Positions 23,943-33,726 of a DNA stretch of 64,000 bases are shown here, piece by piece; positions within the stretch are counted from its first letter, which is position 1, and each line of letters begins with the position of its first letter. The position numbers and the translations under genes are program-made. The notes beneath the pieces were generated by a model. It was given only the letters and a program-made list of their open reading frames with translations. It had not been told where the DNA came from and did not search any database. Origin of the DNA: an uncultured Oscillospiraceae bacterium (GTDB lineage Bacteria > Bacillota > Clostridia > Oscillospirales > Ruminococcaceae); contig CAJUAN010000011.1 of the NCBI GenBank assembly GCA_910584715.1, positions 19,584 to 83,583 of the forward strand, given 5' to 3'.

Positions 23943-25772
23943 CTACAGCTCGTTACGCACAAACTCGCTGACCTGCTCCGCAAGCTCGCGGTTTATGCCA
24001 GCCGCCTTTGCTATCTCCTCCACGGAAGCTTTTTTGAATTCCTCGCGGGTCTTGAAAGCGGTAAAAAGCTTTTGAGCCTTTTTCTCGCCTATGCCCTTTA
24101 TCTGCGTAAGCCCCGTCTCGTAGGACTGCTTCCTGTGCTTGCTCCGCTGGTATGTTATTGAGAACCTGTGCACCTCGTCCTGTATGCGGGTAACAAGCAT
24201 GAACGCGCTTTTTGTCCCCGAAATGGATATCTCCGAGCCTGACGTTGCAATGGCGCGGGTGCGGTGGTTGTTATCCTTGACCATGCCGAATATGGGCACC
24301 GTCACGCCCATTTCGCGGAGTATCGGCTCCACGGCGTTGACCTGCCCCTTGCCTCCGTCCAGAAGTATAAGGTCGGGCATACGGCTGAAGCCCTCGTCCG
24401 TTTCGTTTTCGTCAAGACCGTGCTTGAACCGTCTTTCCAGCACCTCTCTCATGCTTGCATAGTCGTTTTGTATCGCCGTCTCCTTTATGGAAAATTTCTT
24501 GTAGGCTTTTTTCAGGGGACGTCCGTTCTCGAAAACCACCATTCCCGCAACCATTGAAGAACTGCCTAAGTTTGAGATATCGTAGGCTTCGATATAGCGC
24601 GGCGGTTCGGGAAGTCCCAGTATCTTTCCCAGAGCCTCAAGCGCGACTATCTCTTTACCGGTTCTGCCCACCTTTATGGCAAGGCTGTCGCTTGCGTTGG
24701 ACTTGGCCATCATAATAAGCCGCAGACCCTTTCCCCGCTTTTTGGAGGAAATATCCACCGCCCGTCCGCATCGTTCCCGAAGCAGCTTTTCCACCATTTC
24801 GGCGTTAGGAAGCTCCTCCTCGGTAATTATTTCCCGCGGTATCCTGGACGGGTCGGAATAGTACTGCAAAACAAAATCCTCAAGCATATCCGCCTCCCTG
24901 TCGAGAGTACCCAGGTCAAATTCGGCTCGGTCGTAGAGACGTCCCCCGCGGTACATAAGGGCGGCGGCGCAGGCGTTTTCGCCGTTTTGGGCGACCGCGA
25001 TTATATCCGTGTCGCGCATATCGTCGTCCATTATCTTCTGACGGTCGGCGGCTCTTTTTATTGCGGATATCCTGTCCCGGAGCCGCGCGGCAAGCTCAAA
25101 GTCAAGCTCCTCGGCGGCTTTGTTCATCTGCTCCGTAAGAGTCTCCACGGAAGCCTCCGAACCGTTCTGAATGTACTCCACAGCCTGACGTATTATATCC
25201 CCGTATTCTTCCGCGGAAATATCTCCCGAACAGACCCCCATACACTGCTTGATGTGGTTGTTAAGGCAGGGACGGTACTTGCCGATATCCCGCGGGAAAA
25301 CCCTTTTGCAGGTTGGCAGCATGAATACCTTGTTGACCTCCTCGACGGCCTGCTTTGCAACGAACGCGCTTGTGTAGGGTCCCAGATACCTGCCGCCGCT
25401 TGGCTTCTTCAGCTCCGCCGTAATGCGGGGATACTCCCCCTCGGATATCTTGATATAGCTGTAGCCCTTGTCGTCCTTTAACAAAATGTTGTACTTTGGC
25501 AGGTGCTGCTTTATCATGGAGCACTCCAGAACAAGCGCCTCGTACTCGCTGTCGGTTACGATAAAGTCGTAATCGAAAACGTGGGACACCATCTGCGCCA
25601 CCTTGGGTGTATGGTCTGGGGTCTCGCGGAAATAGCTTGTCACCCTGTTTTTCAGGTTCTTTGCCTTTCCGATATAGATGATATTGTTGCCCTTGTCCCT
25701 CATTCGGTACACACCGGGGGAGGTGGTGAGCTTTGCGGTTTTTTCTCTCAGATAAGGAAGTCTTTCATTCAT
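23943..25772 (-). CDS. uvrC: excinuclease ABC subunit C
   Basis: 609 residues. GIY-YIG nuclease at the N-terminus (SPGVYRMRDKGNNIIYIGKAKNLKNRV), UVR segment (VETLTEQMNKAAEELDFELAARLRDRI), the endonuclease V-like domain (YDISNLGSSSMVAGMVVFENG, DLILLDGGKGQVNAV) and C-terminal helix-hairpin-helix (LTQIKGIGEKKAQKL). It makes both incisions in nucleotide excision repair. The start has GGAGG 8 bases upstream. Confidence 0.97.
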   Translation of the reverse strand: MNERLPYLREKTAKLTTSPGVYRMRDKGNNIIYIGKAKNLKNRVTSYFRETPDHTPKVAQMVSHVFDYDFIVTDSEYEALVLECSMIKQHLPKYNILLKDDKGYSYIKISEGEYPRITAELKKPSGGRYLGPYTSAFVAKQAVEEVNKVFMLPTCKRVFPRDIGKYRPCLNNHIKQCMGVCSGDISAEEYGDIIRQAVEYIQNGSEASVETLTEQMNKAAEELDFELAARLRDRISAIKRAADRQKIMDDDMRDTDIIAVAQNGENACAAALMYRGGRLYDRAEFDLGTLDREADMLEDFVLQYYSDPSRIPREIITEEELPNAEMVEKLLRERCGRAVDISSKKRGKGLRLIMMAKSNASDSLAIKVGRTGKEIVALEALGKILGLPEPPRYIEAYDISNLGSSSMVAGMVVFENGRPLKKAYKKFSIKETAIQNDYASMREVLERRFKHGLDENETDEGFSRMPDLILLDGGKGQVNAVEPILREMGVTVPIFGMVKDNNHRTRAIATSGSEISISGTKSAFMLVTRIQDEVHRFSITYQRSKHRKQSYETGLTQIKGIGEKKAQKLFTAFKTREEFKKASVEEIAKAAGINRELAEQVSEFVRNEL

Positions 25773-25806
25773 CGGGAACGCCTCCGTATTCCGTATGGTA
25801 GTATAT

Positions 25807-26313
25807 CTATATAGATGAATCTTTTTGAGTCTTTATGTACATTATCTCCCGCAGGGGCTTGCCGCCGATATTGTCGTCAAGGTATTTTCCGTTGGGGACA
25901 AAGCCCTGCCTTTCGTAGAATCCCCTTGCATTAGTATTTTCCTCCAGCACCCATAAAAATATGTCACGAAAGCCCGTTTCTTTAAGTCCGCGGAGGACTT
26001 CCTCGAAAAGCTGTTTCCCATAGCCTTTACCCATAAAGTCGGGCAGGAGATATATTGACACTATTTCTCCCCACCCCGCCATGTCCTCAAAGCGGGAGGG
26101 GCAAAAGCTTGACGTGCCTATAAGCTCGCCGTTCTCGTACATTACCAAGGTGCTTACCGAGGGCTTGTCCACGGACGCCGCCCACTGTCCCCGAGGGATA
26201 CCGTCAAGGTAATCCTGCGGGATTATTCCCCTGTAGGCGTGTTTCCAGCTTTCCTCGTAAACGCGGCTCAGGGCGTTCCTGTCGTCCCCGGGACGCAATC
26301 TTCGTATTTCCAT
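25807..26313 (-). CDS. GNAT-family N-acetyltransferase
   Basis: 168 residues. The acetyl-CoA motif is LLPDFMGKGYGKQLFEEVLRGLKETG (read as V-x-x-x-x-R/Q-G-x-G-x-A/G), followed by LWVLEENTNARGFYERQGFVPNG. The N-terminus has the RRLRPGDDRNAL pattern. AAGGAG precedes the ATG. Substrate unknown. It lies upstream of uvrC on the same strand, 34 bases away. Confidence 0.88.
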   Translation of the reverse strand: MEIRRLRPGDDRNALSRVYEESWKHAYRGIIPQDYLDGIPRGQWAASVDKPSVSTLVMYENGELIGTSSFCPSRFEDMAGWGEIVSIYLLPDFMGKGYGKQLFEEVLRGLKETGFRDIFLWVLEENTNARGFYERQGFVPNGKYLDDNIGGKPLREIMYIKTQKDSSI

Positions 26314-26327
26314 AGTATCTGTCTCCT

Positions 26328-26362
26328 TAAAAAGGGTACCGTTCGGCGCGGTACCCTTTTGC
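26328..26362 (-). terminator. terminator of the 26372 lipoprotein gene
   Basis: AAAAGGGTACC and GGTACCCTTTT arms (about 26330-26340 and 26350-26360) form a stable hairpin with a T-run on the minus strand. Confidence 0.75.
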
Positions 26363-26371
26363 TTTTTTCGG

Positions 26372-28171
26372 TTACATCGGTATCGGGTAGCAGCCTATAT
26401 AGGTACCCTGTTCCGCGTACTCCTGCTGCTCGTCTGCGGTTATCATATGCTTCATACTGTCGGGAATTGGCTCCTCCGACCATAGCATAAAGTCAACGGA
26501 ACAGTCGTCGAAATCGAACTCGCCGTATACATAACCCGTGAAGCTTTCCCCCAAATAATCGGAGCAGTCCACATCCGTGTCGCCGAATCTAAACATTGTT
26601 CCACCGCTGTTTGAAATTTCACTGCCGCCAAATTTCTTGCCGCCAACGACTGCCTGAGTAAGCACTACCATGGCGGACGTATGACAGCTTTTCGCGTTGG
26701 CGTTTGCGGCTGTCACCTTTGACTTTTCAACATAACTGAGCATCTCGCTGCCGTAGGGAGTTTCCTGTATGACCGCCGTAAAGTCACTTTCGATATTTTC
26801 AAGAAGCGTGCTGAAGTCCTCCTCGGTAATGTTGAGAAGCTCTCCGTCCGCGTCAAGCTCGGGCATGGGAGTACCCTTTTCCACGGTCACAACGCCGTTG
26901 GGCATATAGGATACCTCTGCCGAGCCGGTCGTCGCGGAAACCTTATCGAGGGTTATCTCAAAGGATTTTTTATCCGTCTTTATCGTGCCCTCCGCTGAGC
27001 AGGAAATTTCACTGTCGGGGATATCCAAAGTAAGCTTATAGTTCTCCCCGTCCCTGCGGGAAGCAAAGGAGGCAAGCTCCGTAACCTCGCCGTTTTCGGA
27101 AAGCGCGACCGCCACTGACGAGCCGTTTTCCTCCCGGGTAAGATCAGCAGTTATACAGTATTCATCTCCGTCTCCGCTGATGCCCGCCTTAAAGCTCTGT
27201 TTGTCGGAATTCTCCGGCTCTGCGCCGTAAAGCGCGTCTATAAAGAAGCACATGGTATCATCGCCGACTGTAACAAGCAGGTCAATGTCCGACATCATAA
27301 GGGCGTGGCTCTTGCTGTTTACATAGTGTACTATTTTAAGCTCGCAGCCGTCTATCCCGTCGAAAACCGACGTCATCTGCTCCTTCAGCTCGTCCCTGGT
27401 GTAGTACTCAAAAGCGGTTTCGTCCATGTAGTCGTCAAGATAAACGTCAACAAACTCTTCCCACATATAAACGATGTCATCTTTTGAGTAGCTGTATGTC
27501 ACCGTGTTTGCGCTTACGGTCTCGCCGCCGATATCCGATTCAACTTTTTCTTCGGTAACGGGAGTGTAAATTTCCGCAAAATCATTAAACAGTGCGGTCA
27601 TTTTGTCCGCAGACTCATCGCTTTCCCCAACAGTGGAGGATATTCCCTCTATGTACTGGAGGAGCAAGTTGTAACTTTCCTGCTCCATAGCGTACTCCGT
27701 GCCGGAATCAGGGGCGAATATTGAAGATGCCAGCTTTTCGGCAAAGCCCTCAAAGGTCACGTCGTAAACGTGTCTGCCCGAGTTTCCGTTTGTTCCGATC
27801 TTAAGACCGTCCTTGCCCGTATAGAAATACAGCTCCGCGGACGTGCCCTCTGTTCCCGTAAGCTTATAGATCTGAGCGGCTTTTTCGTCCTTTTCGCTGA
27901 TATAAAGCGCTCCGCTGAAACCGACCCCCTCGATCTCGAAGTCCAGCTTTAAAGAGCCGTCCTTGCAGGCTTCGCCGAGCAGCTTGTTTTCTGCGCCGAA
28001 GCTGTTTCCGGCAATAGCGTTCATGGTGTTTTCCTGCGCCATTGAAATATACTCCGCAGGCTGTTCGTTCAGCATTTTCGTATAGTTGGTACACCCCGAC
28101 ATTGCGACTGCCGCCGCCGCGGCGACTGTGCCGCAGACTGCCCCTTTGAGTCCTCTGAAAAATCTGTTCAT
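26372..28171 (-). CDS. large lipoprotein, unknown function
   Basis: 599 residues from the ATG at 28171, which has AAAGGA 6 bases upstream and begins a proper lipoprotein signal (MNRFFRGLKGAVCGTVAAAA, lipobox AMSGC). The frame extends 75 codons upstream without plausible coding. The mature protein is acidic, rich in Ser, Glu and Asp, and probably mostly beta with repeated patterns such as YSYSKDD. I see no known catalytic motif. It may be a substrate-binding or structural surface protein. It is transcribed from its own consensus promoter and ends in a terminator, so it is monocistronic. Confidence 0.75.
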   Translation of the reverse strand: MNRFFRGLKGAVCGTVAAAAAVAMSGCTNYTKMLNEQPAEYISMAQENTMNAIAGNSFGAENKLLGEACKDGSLKLDFEIEGVGFSGALYISEKDEKAAQIYKLTGTEGTSAELYFYTGKDGLKIGTNGNSGRHVYDVTFEGFAEKLASSIFAPDSGTEYAMEQESYNLLLQYIEGISSTVGESDESADKMTALFNDFAEIYTPVTEEKVESDIGGETVSANTVTYSYSKDDIVYMWEEFVDVYLDDYMDETAFEYYTRDELKEQMTSVFDGIDGCELKIVHYVNSKSHALMMSDIDLLVTVGDDTMCFFIDALYGAEPENSDKQSFKAGISGDGDEYCITADLTREENGSSVAVALSENGEVTELASFASRRDGENYKLTLDIPDSEISCSAEGTIKTDKKSFEITLDKVSATTGSAEVSYMPNGVVTVEKGTPMPELDADGELLNITEEDFSTLLENIESDFTAVIQETPYGSEMLSYVEKSKVTAANANAKSCHTSAMVVLTQAVVGGKKFGGSEISNSGGTMFRFGDTDVDCSDYLGESFTGYVYGEFDFDDCSVDFMLWSEEPIPDSMKHMITADEQQEYAEQGTYIGCYPIPM

Positions 28172-28291
28172 GATCTGTCCTTTCCGAATTAAATAATATT
28201 TTATTCTTTGATTTGGCTGGCAGCGGCTGTTTGCACGGACTGTACAAATTGTAAAAGCATTACAAACACGCACCGTACTGCACCCTACTAA

Positions 28292-28320
28292 ATTATACAC
28301 CCGCATACTTTTCCTGTCAA
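28292..28320 (-). promoter_or_regulatory. promoter of the 28171 lipoprotein gene
   Basis: Minus strand TTGACA (28315-28320), 17 bases, TATAAT (28292-28297), leaving a 5' leader of about 115 bases. The leader and the rest of 28172-28394 show no recognisable RNA element. Confidence 0.85.
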
Positions 28321-28394
28321 TTGTTTCGTAACATTTAACTGGATTTTCACCAAAACCGCCAAATCGTATCCCCGCGGCAGCCTTGTAATTGTAC

Positions 28395-28432
28395 AAAAAT
28401 AAAAGCGGATCGGATTTAAACCGACCCGCTTA
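28395..28432 (-). terminator. terminator of the fibronectin-repeat gene
   Basis: On the minus strand AAGCGGGTCGG pairs with CCGATCCGCTT (one mismatch) around a TTTAAAT loop and is followed by TTATTTTT. Confidence 0.8.
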
Positions 28433-28436
28433 AAAA

Positions 28437-31400
28437 TTATCTTTTCTCAATGCTTTTTATGCGGTACCTTTTGGAGCCGCCCTGCACAACTTTAAGCTTC
28501 TTATTGTGGGGCATAATGTCGGGAAGAGCCGTAAAGAGCAGTACTCCCGAATTAAAGCTGCCTGCAAAGTCGCCGTCAAGAATTCCTCCGCCCGAAGAAA
28601 CGTCCGAAATGTGATCCTTGTAGATAACAAGGGCATAGGGCGAAAAGCTTGAGCATACGAACTGAATGCACCATACATTGTCGATATCCACAACAGCGCA
28701 TGGCAGAACTTCAAGAGTAGTGTCAGCCGTGCGGATCCAGTCCTCTGCGTCGCCCGCGCTGATCTCCTCGGTATCCTCCAAGCCGTCGCCGATATGAACC
28801 ACCGTAATGTAGTCGCGGTACGCGATAAGTCTGTCGGGGATAGGCATAGTTATCGTAACGGTATAGCCGTCATTGGGGTCAACTTCGATCTTGGTGCCTT
28901 CGCTGTAAATGCTTATATCAAAGGGATAGATAACAAAGCTCTTTAATCCGTCGGCATAGTGCTTGAGAACATCTTTCACAGCTTCCGTGGACTCTCTGTT
29001 CGTAGTGAAGTAAACGTCGACAGGCTCATCAAACGCGGCATGGTTAGCGCTTGCGTCAATGTATTCGCTGTGGGAGATGCCGTAAGGCGTCGTACCTCTT
29101 ACAGTAAGAGTATTGTCTATATCCGTATCCTGACCCGTAGAAGGAGTAGCCGACACCGACATGGAGTACTCACCGTAATATCTCTCTCCGTTGATGGTCT
29201 TATAGGGCGCGACCATATAGGTGTACTTCTGACCGTTTTTAAGTCCTGTGTGAGAATACTTGGTTCCGCTTATTACCGTTATTGCCTCAAATTCCATTGT
29301 TTTGGAATTGTAGAGGTAAACAACGTAGCCCTCAGCGCCGTTGACCTTCGTCCAGCTCAGGTCGATCTGACGGTTTCCGGCGGTCGCGGTAAGATCAATA
29401 ACGGAATTAAGCGAAACGCCTATTGTAACGGTTATTGATTTTGTGGGATTGCTGTAGACTCTCAGACCGTTTACGGTCTTATAGGCAACCACATAGTACG
29501 TCCAGCTGTCGCCGTTGCCGAGACCGGTGTGGAGATATGACGGCTTGCTTAAATCAAACTGGTGAGAGCGTCCGCCGCTGTATGCGTAAAGTATGTAACC
29601 CTGTGCGCCCTTTACCGCAGTCCATGTCAGCGACACCTGACCGTCGGTAGTGACCGCATTGAAGTCCTTTGGAGAATCAAGGTCGTCGCCTATCTTAAAG
29701 GTAAGGTGATTTGATTCGCCGCTGTATACCCTCTCACCGTTTACGGTCTTATAGGCTGTTACATAATATTCGTACCTGTCGCCGTTGCCGAGACCTATAT
29801 GCTGGAAGCCCGGCTTGCTAACGTCAACGTGTTCCCACGAGCCTCCGTTTTTGCGGAAATAAAGCTCATAGCCTTCCGCGCCCTTTGATGCCGACCATTT
29901 AAGATCCACCTGCCCGTCCTTTGTCGTACCGGTGAAATCTTTGGGAGCGTCCAGCGCAATGCCGACGATCACCCATGCCTCATCCGACCATGGGCTGTAA
30001 ACCGTTTCGCCGCTGACCTCTTTGTAAGCCAAAACGCGGTAGGTATATCTGTCGCCGTTGTGAAGTCCCGAATGAACATATTTTACATCGGTAAGGTCGA
30101 AAACGTTATCCTTGATTTGAGCTATGTCGTTTACAAACTCAACGCGTGTGCCGTCCTTCTTTATATATTTATACTGGAGCAAATAGCCTTCCGCGCTTGA
30201 CACGTCCGACCAGGTAATATTGACCGTTCCGTCAGTAGTGGTAGCTTTCAGGTTCTGCGGTCTTGCGAGAGAGCTGCCTACCCTGACCTGTGCGGGTACG
30301 GATTCCCCGCCGTAAGTCGTCTGCGACTCATACTGCACTGTAACATTTTTGTACGCGGTTACATAATAGGTCATCACATGGTTAAGCAAAAGACCCTTAT
30401 GCACCTTTGTATTTGTCTTTGAGTCAAGCTCGCCGGTCTTCACAATCTCTCCGTTATATTCGTCTATATAACGTATAGTATATCCCGTAGCATTGGCGAC
30501 CTTATCCCACTTGATCGTTACTTCGCCGTCCGCCGTGCATTCGGCCGTAACGTTTTCTGGAGTTTCAAGAAGACCTCCCACCGTTACATCAACAGATGTC
30601 GAAGGACCGTAAAAAGGCTTCGGCGGACCTGTCTGGGGATTTACATTAACATACGGCGTAACAACGTAGGTATACACCTCGTTGTTGAACAACCCGAGAT
30701 GGTCGTACGACAGATCGTTCGGTCCGAAGGTGTCGTCTGAAAATACGGGCTTGCTGTCCGCAGGGACATTCTCAAGCTTCTTGGTGTCGGGGTTGTACCG
30801 TTTTTTCTGGAAAATTTCAAGCTTATAGCCGTCAGCATTTCCGTAACTGTTATTTGCGGTTTTCGAGGGAGTCCATTGCAGCTTGACTTCTCCGTTGTCG
30901 GTGGTGTAGGTAATCCTTACCGTAGTAAGGTTAAATTCCAAAACGCCTCCGTCACGGGCAGCCGTGCCTCGGATCCTGTTGGTATCGTTCTTCGTTTTTG
31001 TGATGAACGGAACAATATAGTAATAATAACGCGTATCCTTATTAATTTTGGTATCCGTATAAGAAAGCGTTTTGTCATTGAGGATCTCCGTGATTTTTTC
31101 GATCCCGTATTCATTCGGTTTACCCGCATTGGTAACAAGCACGTTTACAAGGTCGTTCACCTGAATGTCCACGGTGGAACGGTATATTTCAACGCCTGTA
31201 TAGGTACTTGCCGAATCTTTTTTCCATGAAACGGTTATAGATGATTTTGTATAATCGATCTTGTCAAATTCAATATACGGAGCAATGTACAGATCATGGC
31301 ACAGATTTATGTTATTGTCGGGGTAACTCTGATACAGCTTGTATATGTTATCATCACCCTGGCTTACGGCATACAGGCTGCTGGAGATAAGTCCCGTATT

Positions 31401-32630
31401 CGTAACATTGTATGAAGTCGGAGTTCCGCCCCATACGTTTTTGTACGCCTCAACAAAGATCCTATAGTGATGTCCGTAAGACAGATCGTTGCCGAACAGA
31501 GTTCTGACGCTGCGGCTCATTTGAGGGCTGCTTTGCGCGCTCGCAGCTATTTCCTGCTTTTTTGCAACCATCTTATTGGCAGTGTAATCGTACAGATATA
31601 CTATATAGCCGTCGGGATATTCGCCCTGAACCGTAACGCCGTCGAGTATCATCTGCGGCTGATCCCATACGATATTAACATCATTAGCGCTGTCAGGATA
31701 AAATTCTTCCGTTGACATACCCGACGCGTCCGTAAGAGCGGTATTCATTGACGCTGCGTCAAAATGCGCGTCCATTTTCCCCAAATCCTTTGTGCCGCCC
31801 GACAGACTCGTAACGGGGGCAAAGGTAGTTCCTCCCGAAGGAGTAAGCGTAGATGTTGTCTGACCGGGATTATCCGGGTCGTCAACATTTTCAAGATATA
31901 CCCAGGCGGGAACTCTGAAAATCGGGTTGATCTTTATATTCAAATCATTTGTGTAGTCGCCGAGCTTAACTTCAAAATCCTTGACGCTTGTGTTTGTGTT
32001 ATTTATTGATTGGTTGTACAGATTTTTTCCGCTTTGGTCGTTGATAATGATATTATATCCGGAAACAAACGAGGTAAGTTCATACTGCGTGCCGAAAATA
32101 TCAGTGTACGGCTGGCTTTCAAGCTCCCATGAAAGCCTTACGTTTCCGTAGGATTTTTGGGGTTCACCGATTTTAACGCCCTGATACCCGTAAGCTGCCC
32201 TATAGTCATTATCGTGAACAACTAAATTGGAGCCGGGTGTTGAGTCGCGCCAAAAGTTCTCCTTTTGACCGTTGTATTCGAGCTCTATCGGACCCATTGC
32301 CGCCGCGACCTCGAAGCCTATACCCAGCTCGGGAACGAACATCATCACGAACGAAGCCGCCAGAACAGCGGACATGAGCCGTCCCCAGAAAGGCTTTTTC
32401 ACATATACGATATCGTCCTGCCTGCGTCTGCCTTTTTTCTCGCTCGGCTTCTTTATGCCGAGGAATTTTCCGTTTTTGTCGGACAGAGCCATATCGGCGC
32501 AGCACAGGAAAGCGTACCACAGCTTGACAAACAGCTCCGCCGTTACGCATGGGAGCCACAAAAGCTTATTTTTTGATCTCCTTGCCTTTAAGCGGCGAAG
32601 TATTTCTTTTTTGGTATTGAAGTCCAGCAT
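28437..32630 (-). CDS. giant fibronectin type III repeat surface protein
   Basis: 1397 residues from the ATG at 32630, which has GGAGGG 5 bases upstream. An unusual N-terminus: about 80 basic, partly hydrophobic residues, then one clear export/anchor segment (about 84-105). From about 685 to 1163 lie five well-preserved Fn3 domains of 90-105 residues, each with APK(D)F, the EGY(x)LY strand, HTGLGNGD and YYVTAYKTVNGERVYS. More diverged Fn3-like units come before (about 330-680). The last 230 residues differ and end basic, without LPXTG. Probably a cell-surface adhesin or scaffold. Confidence 0.8.
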   Translation of the reverse strand: MLDFNTKKEILRRLKARRSKNKLLWLPCVTAELFVKLWYAFLCCADMALSDKNGKFLGIKKPSEKKGRRRQDDIVYVKKPFWGRLMSAVLAASFVMMFVPELGIGFEVAAAMGPIELEYNGQKENFWRDSTPGSNLVVHDNDYRAAYGYQGVKIGEPQKSYGNVRLSWELESQPYTDIFGTQYELTSFVSGYNIIINDQSGKNLYNQSINNTNTSVKDFEVKLGDYTNDLNIKINPIFRVPAWVYLENVDDPDNPGQTTSTLTPSGGTTFAPVTSLSGGTKDLGKMDAHFDAASMNTALTDASGMSTEEFYPDSANDVNIVWDQPQMILDGVTVQGEYPDGYIVYLYDYTANKMVAKKQEIAASAQSSPQMSRSVRTLFGNDLSYGHHYRIFVEAYKNVWGGTPTSYNVTNTGLISSSLYAVSQGDDNIYKLYQSYPDNNINLCHDLYIAPYIEFDKIDYTKSSITVSWKKDSASTYTGVEIYRSTVDIQVNDLVNVLVTNAGKPNEYGIEKITEILNDKTLSYTDTKINKDTRYYYYIVPFITKTKNDTNRIRGTAARDGGVLEFNLTTVRITYTTDNGEVKLQWTPSKTANNSYGNADGYKLEIFQKKRYNPDTKKLENVPADSKPVFSDDTFGPNDLSYDHLGLFNNEVYTYVVTPYVNVNPQTGPPKPFYGPSTSVDVTVGGLLETPENVTAECTADGEVTIKWDKVANATGYTIRYIDEYNGEIVKTGELDSKTNTKVHKGLLLNHVMTYYVTAYKNVTVQYESQTTYGGESVPAQVRVGSSLARPQNLKATTTDGTVNITWSDVSSAEGYLLQYKYIKKDGTRVEFVNDIAQIKDNVFDLTDVKYVHSGLHNGDRYTYRVLAYKEVSGETVYSPWSDEAWVIVGIALDAPKDFTGTTKDGQVDLKWSASKGAEGYELYFRKNGGSWEHVDVSKPGFQHIGLGNGDRYEYYVTAYKTVNGERVYSGESNHLTFKIGDDLDSPKDFNAVTTDGQVSLTWTAVKGAQGYILYAYSGGRSHQFDLSKPSYLHTGLGNGDSWTYYVVAYKTVNGLRVYSNPTKSITVTIGVSLNSVIDLTATAGNRQIDLSWTKVNGAEGYVVYLYNSKTMEFEAITVISGTKYSHTGLKNGQKYTYMVAPYKTINGERYYGEYSMSVSATPSTGQDTDIDNTLTVRGTTPYGISHSEYIDASANHAAFDEPVDVYFTTNRESTEAVKDVLKHYADGLKSFVIYPFDISIYSEGTKIEVDPNDGYTVTITMPIPDRLIAYRDYITVVHIGDGLEDTEEISAGDAEDWIRTADTTLEVLPCAVVDIDNVWCIQFVCSSFSPYALVIYKDHISDVSSGGGILDGDFAGSFNSGVLLFTALPDIMPHNKKLKVVQGGSKRYRIKSIEKR
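29141..30575 (-). repeat. five tandem Fn3-coding repeats
   Basis: Period about 275-310 bp within the 32630 gene. The repeated strand and loop signature is GLxNGDxYxYxVxAYKTVNGxRVYS. Coordinates are approximate, estimated from residue counts. Confidence 0.75.
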
Positions 32631-32706
32631 AAATACCCTCCATATATCAAGCACGGACGGAATACGCCCGTTAATTTATTCAGACAAACACCTTGCCATT
32701 TTTATA

Positions 32707-32735
32707 ATAATACCATATTTTCATAAAAAAGTAAA
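32707..32735 (-). promoter_or_regulatory. promoter of the Fn3 protein gene
   Basis: Minus strand TTTACT (32730-32735), 17 bases, TATTAT (32707-32712), about 77 bases before the start codon. Confidence 0.55.
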
Positions 32736-32800
32736 GAAGTTTATATCGGCAAATTTGCACAAATTTATGCAGCGATCATCAATATTTTGTATAAAACCGC

Positions 32801-32974
32801 TTACATTTGTTTCCTGACCACGCCGTACTCGTCGTCAAGGCGGTACAGGCGGCAGCCGTCTGCCGTCGCGCTGAGAAATCTTCCCATTTCGTCCTCGTCA
32901 AGGTCGGCGGCGCAGACGTACTGCTCCCAGTCCTCGTCGTAAACGTAATTAACGCAGCTTTCGCATTCGTTCAT
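32801..32974 (-). CDS. DUF6472-like 57-aa acidic protein
   Basis: A 57-residue frame starting MNECESCVNYVYDEDWEQYV, with the conserved-looking LDEDEMGRFLSA and C-terminal RLDDEYGVVRKQM. The start overlaps the sfsA stop by 4 bases (ATGA), so it is translationally coupled. The Cys pair near the N-terminus and the Cys at 21 and 42 might bind metal. The pattern fits a small clostridial family I recall as DUF6472; function unknown. Confidence 0.7.
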   Translation of the reverse strand: MNECESCVNYVYDEDWEQYVCAADLDEDEMGRFLSATADGCRLYRLDDEYGVVRKQM

Positions 32975-33645
32975 AATCTTATTTCCACCTTATCTCTTAC
33001 AGTCATGCTGCCGGGAGTTACTTTGCAGTCGTAAGCCAGCAGCTTTACGCCCTTTTCCGCAGCCTGCCTCAGAGCCTGTCCGAAAGCCGGGTGCGTGACG
33101 TCGTTGGGTGCAAAGTACCGTACGTCCTCCATTTGTATCACGAACAGCAGATACGTTTCAAAGCCCTCGCCCAGGCACCTTGTCAGCTCGCCGATGTGCT
33201 TCAGCCCCCGCTCCGTTGGAGCGTCAGGGAACATAGTTATTCCGTCCTGTTCAAGAGTAACGCCCTTTACTTCAAGGAGTATCCTTTTCCTGTTTTCTTC
33301 TATGTAAAAGTCGAACCGCGAGTTCCCATAGCTGTACTCCGGTTTAATGCTGCCGCCGGGAAATAATTTCGGCAGGAACTCCGCCGCGGCGCGGTTGGGA
33401 GCGGCGCTGTCCATATTGATGAGCCTGTTCCCTTTGCGGACGGCTACAAGGTCGTAAAGGGTCTTCCGCTTTGCGGAGGGCTCCGCTTTTTCCAGCCAGA
33501 CCGTACAGCCCTCCGTAAGCAGTTCTCTGCACCGCCCGGTGTTTTTAACATGGCATACCTCTGTCCCGCCGTCTATTTCGACATGCGCCACAAATCTGTT
33601 GGGACGGGCTATAAACCGTCCCTCAACGATATTTTTATAGTTCAT
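32971..33645 (-). CDS. sfsA: SfsA, sugar fermentation stimulation protein homologue
   Basis: 224 residues. Typical segments are FIARPNRFVAHVEIDG, CHVKNTGRCRELL, SRFDFYIEENRKRILLEVKGVTL and FPDAPTERGLKHIGEL. The nuclease-like residues D, E and K in the middle are present. SfsA is a DNA-binding, PD-(D/E)XK-like protein of uncertain role. Start has AAGGTGAT upstream. Confidence 0.94.
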   Translation of the reverse strand: MNYKNIVEGRFIARPNRFVAHVEIDGGTEVCHVKNTGRCRELLTEGCTVWLEKAEPSAKRKTLYDLVAVRKGNRLINMDSAAPNRAAAEFLPKLFPGGSIKPEYSYGNSRFDFYIEENRKRILLEVKGVTLEQDGITMFPDAPTERGLKHIGELTRCLGEGFETYLLFVIQMEDVRYFAPNDVTHPAFGQALRQAAEKGVKLLAYDCKVTPGSMTVRDKVEIRL

Positions 33646-33681
33646 AGTATCACCTTACAGCAATTCCACTTTGAAAATGCA

Positions 33682-33712
33682 AACAAAACGATACCTCATA
33701 AAAGGTACCGTC
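33682..33712 (-). terminator. terminator after the ComFB-like gene
   Basis: On the minus strand ACGGTACC pairs with GGTATCGT (one G-U) around an 8-base loop and continues TTTGTTT. Confidence 0.6.
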
Positions 33713-33726
33713 TTATCTCCTGTAGA

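Noticed and set aside
29141..30575. CRISPR array
   Set aside because: The repeats are translated Fn3 domains of about 300 bp without spacers.
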